DNA of 64,000 bases from Acidobacteriota bacterium (GTDB lineage Bacteria; Acidobacteriota; Thermoanaerobaculia; Multivoradales; Multivoraceae): NCBI GenBank assembly GCA_028877275.1, contig JAPPFP010000009.1, forward strand, positions 248,001-312,000, written 5' to 3'. The first letter of the stretch is position 1; each line of letters opens with the position of its first letter. A program made the translations under genes and the position numbers. The notes under the pieces were generated by a model. The model was not told the DNA's origin. It searched no databases and was given only the letters and a program-made list of their open reading frames with translations. Positions 20,993 to 29,603 of this stretch are shown one piece after another.

Positions 20993-22777
20993 CTATCCCA
21001 ACCGCCAGTAGAACACCACCAGATACGCCGCGAGCAGCACGGCGACCCACAACGCCATCGACGCCGTGAGCCACGAGCGGCCCAGGAACCCCTGAGGACC
21101 CAGGTGGCGCTGCGCTGTCTCGAGCGCAGCACCGGTAAGCCGCCCGGCAGCCGCGTACCCGGCGCGGTGAATCGTGACGAATGCCGTCGCAACCCCGTCC
21201 CAGATGCGAAGGCCGACCCGCCGGTACAGCCAGTCGGCGTCCAGGTTCACCGAGCGCAACTCGGGGGGATAGAGGCCGGTGCGCATGAGCGTCGCGAAGG
21301 CCAGCGCCGAGAAGAAGAGGAGCTGGCTCTGGGTGATGACGTGGGTCTTCGTGTACACCTCGTAGTCGACCGGGTAGGGCAGCAGCTCGTAGAAGGGATT
21401 CGCGACGCCCAACCACATCTCCGCCAACGGGAACAGACCGATCGCCATGCTCGCGGCGGCCGCCAGCACCATCGCGACGATCATCGACCGCGGCGCCTCC
21501 TTGCAGCGGATGCCGGAGTCGTGGTGGAAGAACGCGAAGAACGGGATCTTGATCCCGGCGTGGTGGAAGACGCCGGCGGAGGCGAACAGGAGCACGAGCC
21601 AGAGCCAGAAGTACTCCTTGTACACGGCCGCGCTCATGATGAGCGACTTCGTCGCGAAGGCGGAGAACAGCGGGAAGGCGGAGATGGACGCCGCGCCGAT
21701 GATGCACAGCCCGGTCGTGATCGGCATCGACTTGTAGAGGCCGCCGAGATCCGAGCCGTTCACGTGGCCGACCCGGTAGAGGACCGCGCCCATCGCCATG
21801 AACAGGAGCCCCTTGAACAGAATGTCGGCGAAGGCATGGGCGACGGCGCCGTTGATCGCCAGCTCGGTGCCGATGCCGATGCCGACGACCATGAAGCCGA
21901 GCTGGTTCGTCATGCTGTAGGCGAGCACCCGGCGCAGGTCGTTCTCGATCACGGCAAAGAAGATCGGGAACGCGGTCATCAGCGCGCCGATCCAGATCAG
22001 TTCGGACTGGCCGGGGAAAGCGCGGGCCAGGGCGTAGATCGCGAACTTGGTCGTGAACGCCGACAGGAACACGGCGCCGGCCGGGGTCGACTCGGGGTAC
22101 GCGTCGATCAGCCAGCTGTGGAGCAGCGGGAAGGCCGCCTTGAGGCCGAAGGCGAGGAAGATGAGAGTCGCTGCCAGGTTCGAGAAGCCGAGTCCGCCGT
22201 CCTCTAGGAAGCCCGTCAGGTTGCGGAACTCCGCCCAGCCGGGGGCGGCGCCGACTTCGTGACGGAGCAGCACGATGCCGGCGAGCAGCAGGACGCCCGA
22301 GACCATCTGCATCCCCAGGTAGCGGAGTCCGGCGCCGGCCGCCCTGCCGCTTCTCCGGACCCAGACCAGCAGCGCCGACGACACCGCGGCCACCTCCCAG
22401 AACAGGAAGAGGGACCAGAGATCGCCGGCCAGCACGACGCCGAGAGCCGATCCCGCGTAGAACACGCCGACGAGCGGCTGGAAGTTGTCCTTGACGTAGA
22501 ACGAATAGATGCTGCCGATGAGCGCCGCCAGGTGGAAGATGACGACGAAGATTCGGCTCAGCGGATCGATCCGGACCAGCGTCAGGGTCTGGCCGAAGAG
22601 CTCGAACTGGGCGTAGTCGCCGAGGTCGAGGCCCCAGAAGCGCCAGAGGGAGTAGACCGGCAGGGCCAGGAGCAGCGCGCGCAGCACGGTCCACGGCAGC
22701 ACGTTGCGCGGCGCCGCGGCCAGGGCCACGCTGCCGAGCATGAGCAGCAGCGGCGGCGACAGCAGGAAGTCCGCCAT
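20993..22777 (-). CDS. Stand-alone complex-I-like proton-conducting membrane subunit (NuoM/NuoN/MrpD-like)
   Basis: A 594-aa polytopic membrane protein of the proton-conducting antiporter family found in complex I and Mrp Na+/H+ antiporters. About 14 hydrophobic segments are present; the family core is recognisable in LFLFWEVAAVSSALLVW (with the conserved Glu), LKAAFPLLHSWLIDAYPESTPAGAVFLSAFTTKFAIYAL (with conserved Lys residues) and AYSMTNQLGFMVVGIGIG. A C-terminal hydrophilic stretch follows the core. No other nuo or mrp genes are here, only a 101-aa membrane protein 7 nt upstream, so it may form a small ion-translocating complex. Copy B of the stem-loop repeat begins immediately after its stop. 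Confidence 0.88.
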   Translation of the reverse strand: MADFLLSPPLLLMLGSVALAAAPRNVLPWTVLRALLLALPVYSLWRFWGLDLGDYAQFELFGQTLTLVRIDPLSRIFVVIFHLAALIGSIYSFYVKDNFQPLVGVFYAGSALGVVLAGDLWSLFLFWEVAAVSSALLVWVRRSGRAAGAGLRYLGMQMVSGVLLLAGIVLLRHEVGAAPGWAEFRNLTGFLEDGGLGFSNLAATLIFLAFGLKAAFPLLHSWLIDAYPESTPAGAVFLSAFTTKFAIYALARAFPGQSELIWIGALMTAFPIFFAVIENDLRRVLAYSMTNQLGFMVVGIGIGTELAINGAVAHAFADILFKGLLFMAMGAVLYRVGHVNGSDLGGLYKSMPITTGLCIIGAASISAFPLFSAFATKSLIMSAAVYKEYFWLWLVLLFASAGVFHHAGIKIPFFAFFHHDSGIRCKEAPRSMIVAMVLAAAASMAIGLFPLAEMWLGVANPFYELLPYPVDYEVYTKTHVITQSQLLFFSALAFATLMRTGLYPPELRSVNLDADWLYRRVGLRIWDGVATAFVTIHRAGYAAAGRLTGAALETAQRHLGPQGFLGRSWLTASMALWVAVLLAAYLVVFYWRLG

Positions 22778-22784
22778 CCGGGAC

Positions 22785-23090
22785 TCAGGAAGCTCCGCCG
22801 TCGCGGCGTCGCTCGTAGTAGTCCTCGGACCGCATCAGCACGCGCCGCATCTGCTTCGCCGCCAGCACCAGCAGGAAGGCGCCGACGAAGCCGTAGACCG
22901 GGTAGAAGCCGAATCCGCCGTCGGCCCAGCCGCCCCAGGCGTCGAACTCCGCCTTCTTCTTGTAGAGGAAGTCCGCCGCCAGCCACAGGACGTCGACGGC
23001 GATCAGGGCGTAGAAGACCTTGGCGACGTTTCCTTTCTTGTCGAGCCAGTAGCTCTTGCCGCCGTGCTTGCCGTGGTCGTGGTGCGCCAT
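22785..23090 (-). CDS. Small membrane protein with His-rich N-terminus, partner of the antiporter-like subunit
   Basis: A 101-aa protein that I do not recognise by name. The N-terminus is His-rich (MAHHDHGKHGGK), then a helix with VFYALIAVDVLWLAADFLY forms the first membrane segment, a Gly/Trp-rich loop (AWGGWADGGFGFYPVYG) follows, and a second segment VGAFLLVLAAKQMRR ends in a charged tail. The gene lies 7 nt upstream of the antiporter-like gene in the same direction, so the two are co-translated and likely to interact. The His cluster could bind a metal or sit in a proton path; both are inference. A TAACCT sequence 12 nt upstream of the ATG is a possible -10. Confidence 0.75.
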   Translation of the reverse strand: MAHHDHGKHGGKSYWLDKKGNVAKVFYALIAVDVLWLAADFLYKKKAEFDAWGGWADGGFGFYPVYGFVGAFLLVLAAKQMRRVLMRSEDYYERRRDGGAS

Positions 23091-23147
23091 CGCTGGGCGG
23101 CGAGGTTAGCAGCCGGACTCGGGCTCCACGGGGCCGCGCGCGGCGCG

Positions 23148-23153
23148 TAGGAT
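23148..23153 (+). promoter_or_regulatory. Putative -10 box (TAGGAT) before lhr
   Basis: TAGGAT ends 5 nt before the GTG start at 23159. No Shine-Dalgarno sequence is seen, consistent with a leaderless mRNA. Confidence 0.4.
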
Positions 23154-23158
23154 GACCC

Positions 23159-26100
23159 GTGGACTCGTTCTCGGAACCGGTGCGCCGGTGGTTCGACGAC
23201 TCGTTCCCCGGTCCCACCCGGGTGCAGGAACTGGGCTGGCCGGTGCTGACCCGCGGCGGAAACGCGCTACTGGTGGCGCCCACCGGCAGCGGCAAGACAC
23301 TCGCGGCGTTCCTGTGGGCCATCGACCGGCTCAGCCTTGGCGACGAACCGGATACGCCCGGTGTGCGTGTCGTCTACGTGTCGCCGCTCAAGGCCCTCGC
23401 CTACGACATCGAGCGCAACCTGCAGGCGCCCCTGGAGGGCGTCGTCGGGGAGGCCCGCAAGCTCGGCGCAGCCGTGCGGCCGGTCAGCGTCGACGTGCGC
23501 ACCGGGGACACGCCGCCCGCCGACCGGCGCCGCCAGCTACGCAAGCCCGGCGAGATCCTGGTCACGACGCCGGAGTCGCTGTTCCTGGTCCTGGGGTCGC
23601 GGGCGGCGGCCAATCTGCGCACGGTCGAAACCGTGATCGTCGACGAGGTTCATGCGATGGCGGCGACCAAGCGCGGTGCCCACCTGGCGCTGTCGCTCGA
23701 GCGGCTCGCGGAGTTGGCGGAGGCTCAGGATCCGCAGCGGATCGGTCTCTCGGCGACGGTGCGGCCCATGGACCTGGCGGCCGGGTTTCTCGGCGGCGAC
23801 CGGCCGGTCGACGTCGTCGACGCTTCCGAGCCCCCGAACATCGATCTCCAGGTCGTCGTGTCGGTGCCCGACATGGAGGCGCCGCCGCCGGCGCCCGAGA
23901 CGTTGGCCGATGGCGGTGGCTGGCCGCGCGGTTGGGAAACCGCCGGCCTGTGGCCGTCCGTGTTCCCGCGCATCCTGGAGGCGGTCCGGCGCCATCGCTC
24001 GACGATCGTCTTCGTCAACAGCCGCTCCCTCTGCGAACGGCTGGCGCAGCGTCTGAACGAGCTGGACGACCGGACCCGTGGCGACGCGGACGACGAAGAA
24101 GCGGACGACCGCGAGCCGCTGGCCCGTGCCCACCACGGCAGCATCTCCCACGAGCGGCGACGGGAGATCGAGGGCGCGCTCAAGGCGGGCCGCCTGCGCT
24201 GCATCGTGGCGACCAGCTCGCTCGAACTGGGGATCGACATGGGCAGCGTCGACCTGGTGCTCCTGGTCGAGGCGCCGGGTTCGACGGCCAGCGGACTGCA
24301 GCGGGTCGGCCGCTCTGGGCACGCGGTCGGCGAGCGCAGCCGCGGTTTGATCTTCCCCAAGTTCCGTGGCGATCTCCTGGAGTGCACGGTGACCGCGATC
24401 CAGATGCAGCGCGGCGCGATCGAGTCGATGAAGCTGCCGGAGAACCCGCTCGACGTGCTGGCGCAGCAGATCGTCGCGATGTGCTGCGGCCGGGAGTGGA
24501 CCGTTGACGGGATCCTCGCGCTGGCCCGGCGCGCCCGGCCCTATCGCGGTCTGACCCGCAACCTGCTCGCGGCGGTGCTGGACATGCTGGTCGGCCGCTT
24601 TCCGTCGGAGGAGTTCGCGGATCTCCGGCCCCGGCTGTCGTGGGACCGCGGCCGCGACATGCTGACCGCCCGACGCGGCGCCGACTTCCTGGTGCGGATG
24701 AACGCCGGCACGATTCCGGATCGCGGCCTGTTCACGGTGCATCTGGGGCCGGAGGGTCCGCGGGTCGGCGAACTCGACGAGGAGATGGTCTACGAGTCCC
24801 GCGCCGGCGACACCTTCCTGCTCGGGGCCTCCGCCTGGCGGGTGACCGAGATCACACGCGACCGGGTCATCGTACGGCCGGCACCGGGCGAGCCGGGGCG
24901 GATGCCCTTCTGGCACGGCGATGGCCCCGGCCGGCCGCTGGAGCTGGGTCGGGCCCTCGGCGCCTTCGTGCGCGAACTGGGCCAGAGGCAGGGTGAAGCG
25001 GCCAGACGCTGGCTCGCAGACGAAGCGCCGCTCGACCCGCATGCCGTCTCGAACCTCTGCGCCTACGTCGAGGAGCAGCGTGACCGCACGGGCGCGCTGC
25101 CCACCGACCGCGCCGTGACCCTGGAGCGGTTCCGGGACGAGATCGGCGATTGGCGGGTGTGCATCCTGACCCCGTTCGGGGTCCGCATTCACGCGCCATG
25201 GGCGATGGCGCTGGAGCGCCGGATCGGCCGGCGCTTCGGTTTCGAGGTGCAGACTCTCTGGACGGACGACGGACTGGCCCTCCGCTTCGCCGACACCGAC
25301 GAGTTGCCGGCGGCGCGGGAGTTCCTGCTCGAGCCCGACGAGGTCGAGGATCTGGTCGTCGAGCAGGTCGCTTCCTCGCCGATGTTCGCGAGCCGGTTTC
25401 GCGAGAACGCCGCCCGCGCGCTGCTTCTGCCGCGCAACCGACCCGGCAAGCGGACGCCCCTCTGGCAGCAGCGCCAGCGGTCGAAGAACCTGCTCTCCGT
25501 CGTCCGCAGGTACCCCGACTTCCCGATCCTGCTCGAGACCTACCGCGAGTGCCTGAGCGATCTCTTCGATCTCTCCGGCCTGGTCGACCTGATGACGCAG
25601 GTCGCGGAAGGGGAGGTCCGGGTCGACGACGTGGAGACCCTGGCGCCTTCTCCCTTCGCCCGCTCCCTCGTCTTCGCCTACGAAGAGCGTTTCCTCTACG
25701 ACCAGGACGCGCCCGCGGCGGAGCGCCGGGCTCAAGCGCTGACGCTCGACCGGGAACTCCTGCGTGAACTGCTCGGCACGGCCAGCCTGCGGGAGCTGCT
25801 CGACCCGGACGTGATCCAGGCGGTCGAGGAGGAGTTCCAGGGGCTTTCGCCGGACCGCGGCCCGCGCCACGAGGACGATCTCTACGATCTGCTGCGACGA
25901 ACCGGCGGTCTGACTTGGGAGGAGATCGGCGCGCGGGCGGCGGGCGAGGCGGGCGAGTGGCTCGCAGACCTGGAGCGGCAGAAGAGGGCCGTCGAGATCG
26001 ACTTCAAGGGCGGCGCGCCTGTGTGGACGGCCGCGGAGGACGCGGCGCTCTACCGCGACGGCCTGGACGCGACGTTGCCCGAAGGCCTGCCAGGCGAGTT

Positions 26101-27784
26101 GCTGGCGCCACGGCCGGCGCCGCTCGAGAGTCTGCTGAGACGCTACGCCCGGAGCCGGGGCCCGTTCACAGCCGCTGACACGGCGGCCCGTTTCGGCCTG
26201 CCGGTGGCGGCGATCGAACCCCTGCTGACCAGTCTCGAGGAGGCCGGCCGGTTGACCCGGGGCGAGTTCCGAAGGGAAGGCGGCGGGGTCGAATGGTGCG
26301 ACCCGGAGGTGCTCCGCCGGATCAAGCGGCGGACGCTGGCCAGGCTCCGGCGCGAAGCGGAGCCGGTCGACGGAGCGGCCCTTGCGCGGTTCCTGGGTCG
26401 CTGGCAGGGCGTCGACACGGAGGCGGCGGCGCCGACTCTCCCGGCGTCGCGGGCCCGGGGGCGGGCAGTAGCGGCGGCATCGTCGGATCGCGCCATGGTT
26501 CGTCTGCGGGAGGCCGTAGCGCAACTCGAAGGCATGCCGCTTTCCTGGCGGAACCTGGTCGGGCACGTCCTCCCTGCCCGTGTGCCGGGATTCCGTCTCG
26601 AGATGCTGGACGGACTCGCGGCGGCCGGAGAGCTTCTCTGGGTGGGCGAGGGCAGGCTCGGCTCGAGAGACGGCCGGGTAGCGATCTACCGTCGGGAGCG
26701 GTTCCGGGTTCTGGCGCGCGGGAGCGAGTCGATCGGAGCCCCGGATGAGGGGCCGGCCGGAACCCCGCACGCCGCGGTCATCGAGCGGCTGGAGAGGCGC
26801 GGCGCCTGCTTCACGTTCGACCTGGTCGGCGGGGTGGTCGGTGACGGCGACTGGGGCGAAACCGACGTCGAAGCGGCGATCTGGGACCTGGTATGGGCCG
26901 GCCGCGTCACCAACGACACCTTCCTGCCGCTTGCGTCGCTCGGCAGGCGCCGGCGGTCGCCCGCCGGTCGTTCTCCCCGCGGACTTCCTGGCGGCTGGCG
27001 TCGCGGGCCGCGGGCCGGGACCGCGTCGGCTGCCATGCGGGCTCGCGTATCGGGCGCCCGCCGCGGCCGGGCCGGGATGCTGGCGGGCGGCCGGTGGTCG
27101 CTCGTGAGCGATCGGGCCGCGCCGGCCGGGCGGATAAGCGACACGGAGTGGGCTCACGCCACGGCGACGCTGCTGCTCGACCGCTACGGCGTGGTCGCGG
27201 CCGAGACGGCCCGGAACGAGAACGTCACTGGCGGGTTTGAAGCTCTCTATCCAGTGCTGCGCGAGATGGAAGAGGCCGGCCAGGTCCGCCGCGGCTACTT
27301 CGTTCATGGTCTGGCCGGCCGCCAGTTCGCGCTGCCCGCGGCTGTGGAGCGCCTGCGGCGGGAGCGGCGAGCACCAGCGAAGCGTGGGCCGATCGGGATC
27401 CTGCCGGCTATCGACCCCGCGAATCCGTGGGGCGCCGTGTTGCCCTGGCCCCAGCCTGGAACCGAAGTGGATCCTCGAAGGCGGGGCCCGCGCCGGGTTC
27501 CCGGCGCCTGGCTCGTCCTCCGGGCCGGCTCTCCCTGTCTCTACCTCGAGGCCGGCGGCCAGGGCGTCTGGACCTTCGCCGCCTTGGGCGCCGACCCGGA
27601 ACCCGGGGACGCCTGGGCCGCCATGCGTGACCTCGCCGGCCGCCGCAGGCGCCGGGCCCTCCGCCTGCTGCGGATCGACGGCCGCCCGGCCCGCGAGTCG
27701 CCGTGGACCGCGACGCTCGATGCCTGCGGCTTCGAGAAGGACCTCGACGGCTACCGGGTCAGCCGGCTGCTGCCGGCGGTGTAG
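23159..27784 (+). CDS. lhr: Full-length Lhr-type superfamily 2 DEAD/DEAH helicase
   Basis: A 1541-aa ATP-dependent helicase of the long Lhr (large helicase-related) type, which unwinds DNA or RNA-DNA hybrids 3' to 5' in DNA repair. Walker A PTGSGKT is at residues 41-47, motif II DEVH at 162-165, motif III SAT at 198-200, followed by ATSSLELGIDMGSVDLV and QRVGRSGHAVGERS of the second RecA lobe. The winged-helix and Lhr-core regions follow (WRVTEITRDRVIVRPAPGEPGRMPFW), and the protein keeps the extra C-terminal half (GRWSLVSD, WAHATATLLLDRYGVV, GAVLPWP, WTFAALG), as in E. coli Lhr of nearly equal length. Start is GTG. Confidence 0.95.
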   Translation: MDSFSEPVRRWFDDSFPGPTRVQELGWPVLTRGGNALLVAPTGSGKTLAAFLWAIDRLSLGDEPDTPGVRVVYVSPLKALAYDIERNLQAPLEGVVGEARKLGAAVRPVSVDVRTGDTPPADRRRQLRKPGEILVTTPESLFLVLGSRAAANLRTVETVIVDEVHAMAATKRGAHLALSLERLAELAEAQDPQRIGLSATVRPMDLAAGFLGGDRPVDVVDASEPPNIDLQVVVSVPDMEAPPPAPETLADGGGWPRGWETAGLWPSVFPRILEAVRRHRSTIVFVNSRSLCERLAQRLNELDDRTRGDADDEEADDREPLARAHHGSISHERRREIEGALKAGRLRCIVATSSLELGIDMGSVDLVLLVEAPGSTASGLQRVGRSGHAVGERSRGLIFPKFRGDLLECTVTAIQMQRGAIESMKLPENPLDVLAQQIVAMCCGREWTVDGILALARRARPYRGLTRNLLAAVLDMLVGRFPSEEFADLRPRLSWDRGRDMLTARRGADFLVRMNAGTIPDRGLFTVHLGPEGPRVGELDEEMVYESRAGDTFLLGASAWRVTEITRDRVIVRPAPGEPGRMPFWHGDGPGRPLELGRALGAFVRELGQRQGEAARRWLADEAPLDPHAVSNLCAYVEEQRDRTGALPTDRAVTLERFRDEIGDWRVCILTPFGVRIHAPWAMALERRIGRRFGFEVQTLWTDDGLALRFADTDELPAAREFLLEPDEVEDLVVEQVASSPMFASRFRENAARALLLPRNRPGKRTPLWQQRQRSKNLLSVVRRYPDFPILLETYRECLSDLFDLSGLVDLMTQVAEGEVRVDDVETLAPSPFARSLVFAYEERFLYDQDAPAAERRAQALTLDRELLRELLGTASLRELLDPDVIQAVEEEFQGLSPDRGPRHEDDLYDLLRRTGGLTWEEIGARAAGEAGEWLADLERQKRAVEIDFKGGAPVWTAAEDAALYRDGLDATLPEGLPGELLAPRPAPLESLLRRYARSRGPFTAADTAARFGLPVAAIEPLLTSLEEAGRLTRGEFRREGGGVEWCDPEVLRRIKRRTLARLRREAEPVDGAALARFLGRWQGVDTEAAAPTLPASRARGRAVAAASSDRAMVRLREAVAQLEGMPLSWRNLVGHVLPARVPGFRLEMLDGLAAAGELLWVGEGRLGSRDGRVAIYRRERFRVLARGSESIGAPDEGPAGTPHAAVIERLERRGACFTFDLVGGVVGDGDWGETDVEAAIWDLVWAGRVTNDTFLPLASLGRRRRSPAGRSPRGLPGGWRRGPRAGTASAAMRARVSGARRGRAGMLAGGRWSLVSDRAAPAGRISDTEWAHATATLLLDRYGVVAAETARNENVTGGFEALYPVLREMEEAGQVRRGYFVHGLAGRQFALPAAVERLRRERRAPAKRGPIGILPAIDPANPWGAVLPWPQPGTEVDPRRRGPRRVPGAWLVLRAGSPCLYLEAGGQGVWTFAALGADPEPGDAWAAMRDLAGRRRRRALRLLRIDGRPARESPWTATLDACGFEKDLDGYRVSRLLPAV

Positions 27785-27799
27785 CCGGGCAGCCGCTGT

Positions 27800-28750
27800 T
27801 CAGGTCGACGAACGGAACGCCCCGCGGAGCGCGGCGCAGGCCTCGTCGACCGCCTTGCGACCGCCGCCGAGGATCGGGGAGAGCTGGAAGAAGACGTGGA
27901 CCTGGCCCTCGTAGTTCGTGAGGGTGGTCGGTACGCCGGCGCCCTGGAGCGCCTCCGCGTAGTCCCTGCCTTCGTCGCGGAGTGGGTCGAACTCGGCGGT
28001 GATGACGAGGGCGGGCGGCAGGCCGCTGTGGTCGGAGGCAAGCAGCGGCGAGGCGCGGAAGTCGGCGCGGTCGGCGTCGGAGCGCAGGTAGTGGCCGCGG
28101 AACCAGATCATGTGGTCCCTGGTCAGGACGTAGCCGTCCGCGTTCTCGTCGATCGAGGGGCGGCTGAAGTCCATGTCGACGGCCGGGTAGACGAGGAGCT
28201 GGAACGCAAGGCTGGGACCGCCGGCGTCCCGGGCGAGCAGGCTCATGACGGCGGACAGGTTGCCACCGGCGCTGTCGCCGCCGACCGCGACCCGGGCCGG
28301 GTCGCCACCAAGACTCTCGGCGTTCGCGGCAACCCATTGCAGGGCGGCCCAGGAGTCGTCGACCGCGGCCGGGAACTGTGCCTCCGGGGCCAGGCGGTAG
28401 TCCACGGAGACGACCAGGCATCCGGCGCCGGCGCAGAGTTCGCGACAGGCGTAGTCGTGGGTGTCGAGGTTGCCGATCACCCAGCCGCCGCCGTGGTAGT
28501 AGACGAGGATCGGCGGGGTTTGGCCGGCATCCCGGGGCCGGTAGATGCGGACCGGAATGTCGCCGGCCGGGCCGGGAACGTCAGAGTCCTCGGTGGCCAC
28601 GTCGGGGCCCTGTCCGAGCATTTCAGCGACCGCGAGATAGCCCGCCCGGGCCATCTCGACGGTCTGCTCGGTGATGGGCGGAACCTGATTCTCGATCGCG
28701 GCCTGCGCCTGGGCTTCGAGGAAGGCCTGTACCTGCGGGTCGACTGGCAT
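27800..28750 (-). CDS. Alpha/beta hydrolase of the hormone-sensitive-lipase (HSL) esterase family
   Basis: A 316-aa cytoplasmic carboxylesterase or lipase. The HGGGW oxyanion motif is at residues 86-90 and the nucleophile S160 lies in GGDSAGGNL. The acid is expected in EFDPLRDEG and the His in GQVHVFFQL. The N-terminal cap helix (VDPQVQAFLEAQAQAAIE) is typical for the family. No signal peptide is present. It lies convergent to lhr with only 15 nt between the genes. A GGAG-type ribosome site precedes the ATG, and TAGGCT further upstream could be a -10. Likely short-chain ester hydrolysis; natural substrate unknown. Confidence 0.93.
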   Translation of the reverse strand: MPVDPQVQAFLEAQAQAAIENQVPPITEQTVEMARAGYLAVAEMLGQGPDVATEDSDVPGPAGDIPVRIYRPRDAGQTPPILVYYHGGGWVIGNLDTHDYACRELCAGAGCLVVSVDYRLAPEAQFPAAVDDSWAALQWVAANAESLGGDPARVAVGGDSAGGNLSAVMSLLARDAGGPSLAFQLLVYPAVDMDFSRPSIDENADGYVLTRDHMIWFRGHYLRSDADRADFRASPLLASDHSGLPPALVITAEFDPLRDEGRDYAEALQGAGVPTTLTNYEGQVHVFFQLSPILGGGRKAVDEACAALRGAFRSST

Positions 28751-28806
28751 TCTGCGCGCTCCGTTGGATCGTGGGACGAAGCGCGTAGCCTACGGTATGG
28801 CGGTCC

Positions 28807-29454
28807 CTAGTCGATCGCTTCCCGGGCTTCAGCGGCTTCCTGTGCCGCCTCCGCTGCTTCCTCGGCGGCCTCCGACGCTTCCTCGGCGTGCTCGACCGCC
28901 TGCTCGACTGTTTCGCTGACGAGATCGGCGAAGCCGCTCCAGTCGGCGGACTCGACGCTGGCTGCGATCAGTTCCGCCAGTTCGCCCATCTGCTCGCCGA
29001 GCGCGCCGAGCGCTTCACCGAACATCTCCCAGTCGGCGCCTTCCATGGCCTCCCCGAGAGATGTGCCGAAGCGTTCGCCGAACTCTTCCCAGAACTGTTC
29101 GAAGCGATCCCAGTCGACCTCGCCGTCAGGATTCTCCATGTCCTCGAACTGCTCCGCCCAGGCGTCCCATTCCTCCTCGTCGAAGGCCTGCTCGAAGGAC
29201 GCGGCGAACTGCTCGCCCCATTCCTCCCAGCGCCTGCCGAACTCTTCCCAGTTCTGGCCGTGGGACTCCCAGTCGGCGTCCTCGAAGCTGCGGCCGAAGC
29301 GCTCGCCCCATTCCTCCCAGCGCTGACCGAGCTCTTCCCAACGCTCGTCGTGACCTGGATCGGCAGGCTCCTGGGCGAGGAGCGCGCCGGGGACGAGGGC
29401 GATCAGGAAAGCGAGCGCCAGGGTCGCCCAGCGATGGCGGTGAAGGTGTTTCAT
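28807..29454 (-). CDS. Secreted acidic Trp/Glu-rich repeat protein of unknown function
   Basis: A 215-aa protein I do not recognise. ATG 29454 has AAGGAG 7 nt upstream (29462-29467) and begins a signal peptide ending GALLAQ. The mature part is very acidic and built from units in which WEE(L/F/W)G(Q/R/E)(R/Q) heptads are followed by F-G-x-S-F/L and a (D/G/S)ADW turn: [44 protein letters not shown], then a degenerate [15 protein letters not shown] unit. It ends in an Ala/Glu coiled-coil-like tail ([20 protein letters not shown]). The pattern predicts amphipathic helices with regularly spaced Trp. A role at an envelope surface or in binding cations or proteins is possible but unproven. Confidence 0.8.
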   Translation of the reverse strand: MKHLHRHRWATLALAFLIALVPGALLAQEPADPGHDERWEELGQRWEEWGERFGRSFEDADWESHGQNWEEFGRRWEEWGEQFAASFEQAFDEEEWDAWAEQFEDMENPDGEVDWDRFEQFWEEFGERFGTSLGEAMEGADWEMFGEALGALGEQMGELAELIAASVESADWSGFADLVSETVEQAVEHAEEASEAAEEAAEAAQEAAEAREAID

Positions 29455-29603
29455 GTTCGGTCTCCTTGCTGCTTCAGAGGGGCAGGCGGCCTGACAGGCC
29501 GCACCTCCCTTACAACGTCGCGGCGTCGCGCGAGTTTCAGGGAGTGGGCGAATCGGAAGAGCGGCAGCTCGCGGCGGCGTTCCTGTGGTCAACTAACCGC
29601 GCG
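29455..29603. promoter_or_regulatory. Divergent region between the Trp-repeat gene and murA
   Basis: Contains the Shine-Dalgarno sequence of the minus-strand gene (29462-29467) and a perfect 7-bp inverted repeat gcggcct-gac-aggccgc at 29486-29502, in that gene's 5' leader. It could be an operator or a leader hairpin. No convincing promoter or Shine-Dalgarno sequence for murA was found. Confidence 0.45.

Noticed and set aside
23537..27307. Very long minus-strand open frame opposite lhr
   Set aside because: The plus strand carries every Lhr helicase motif in order; the opposite frame shows no recognisable domain and typical shadow composition.
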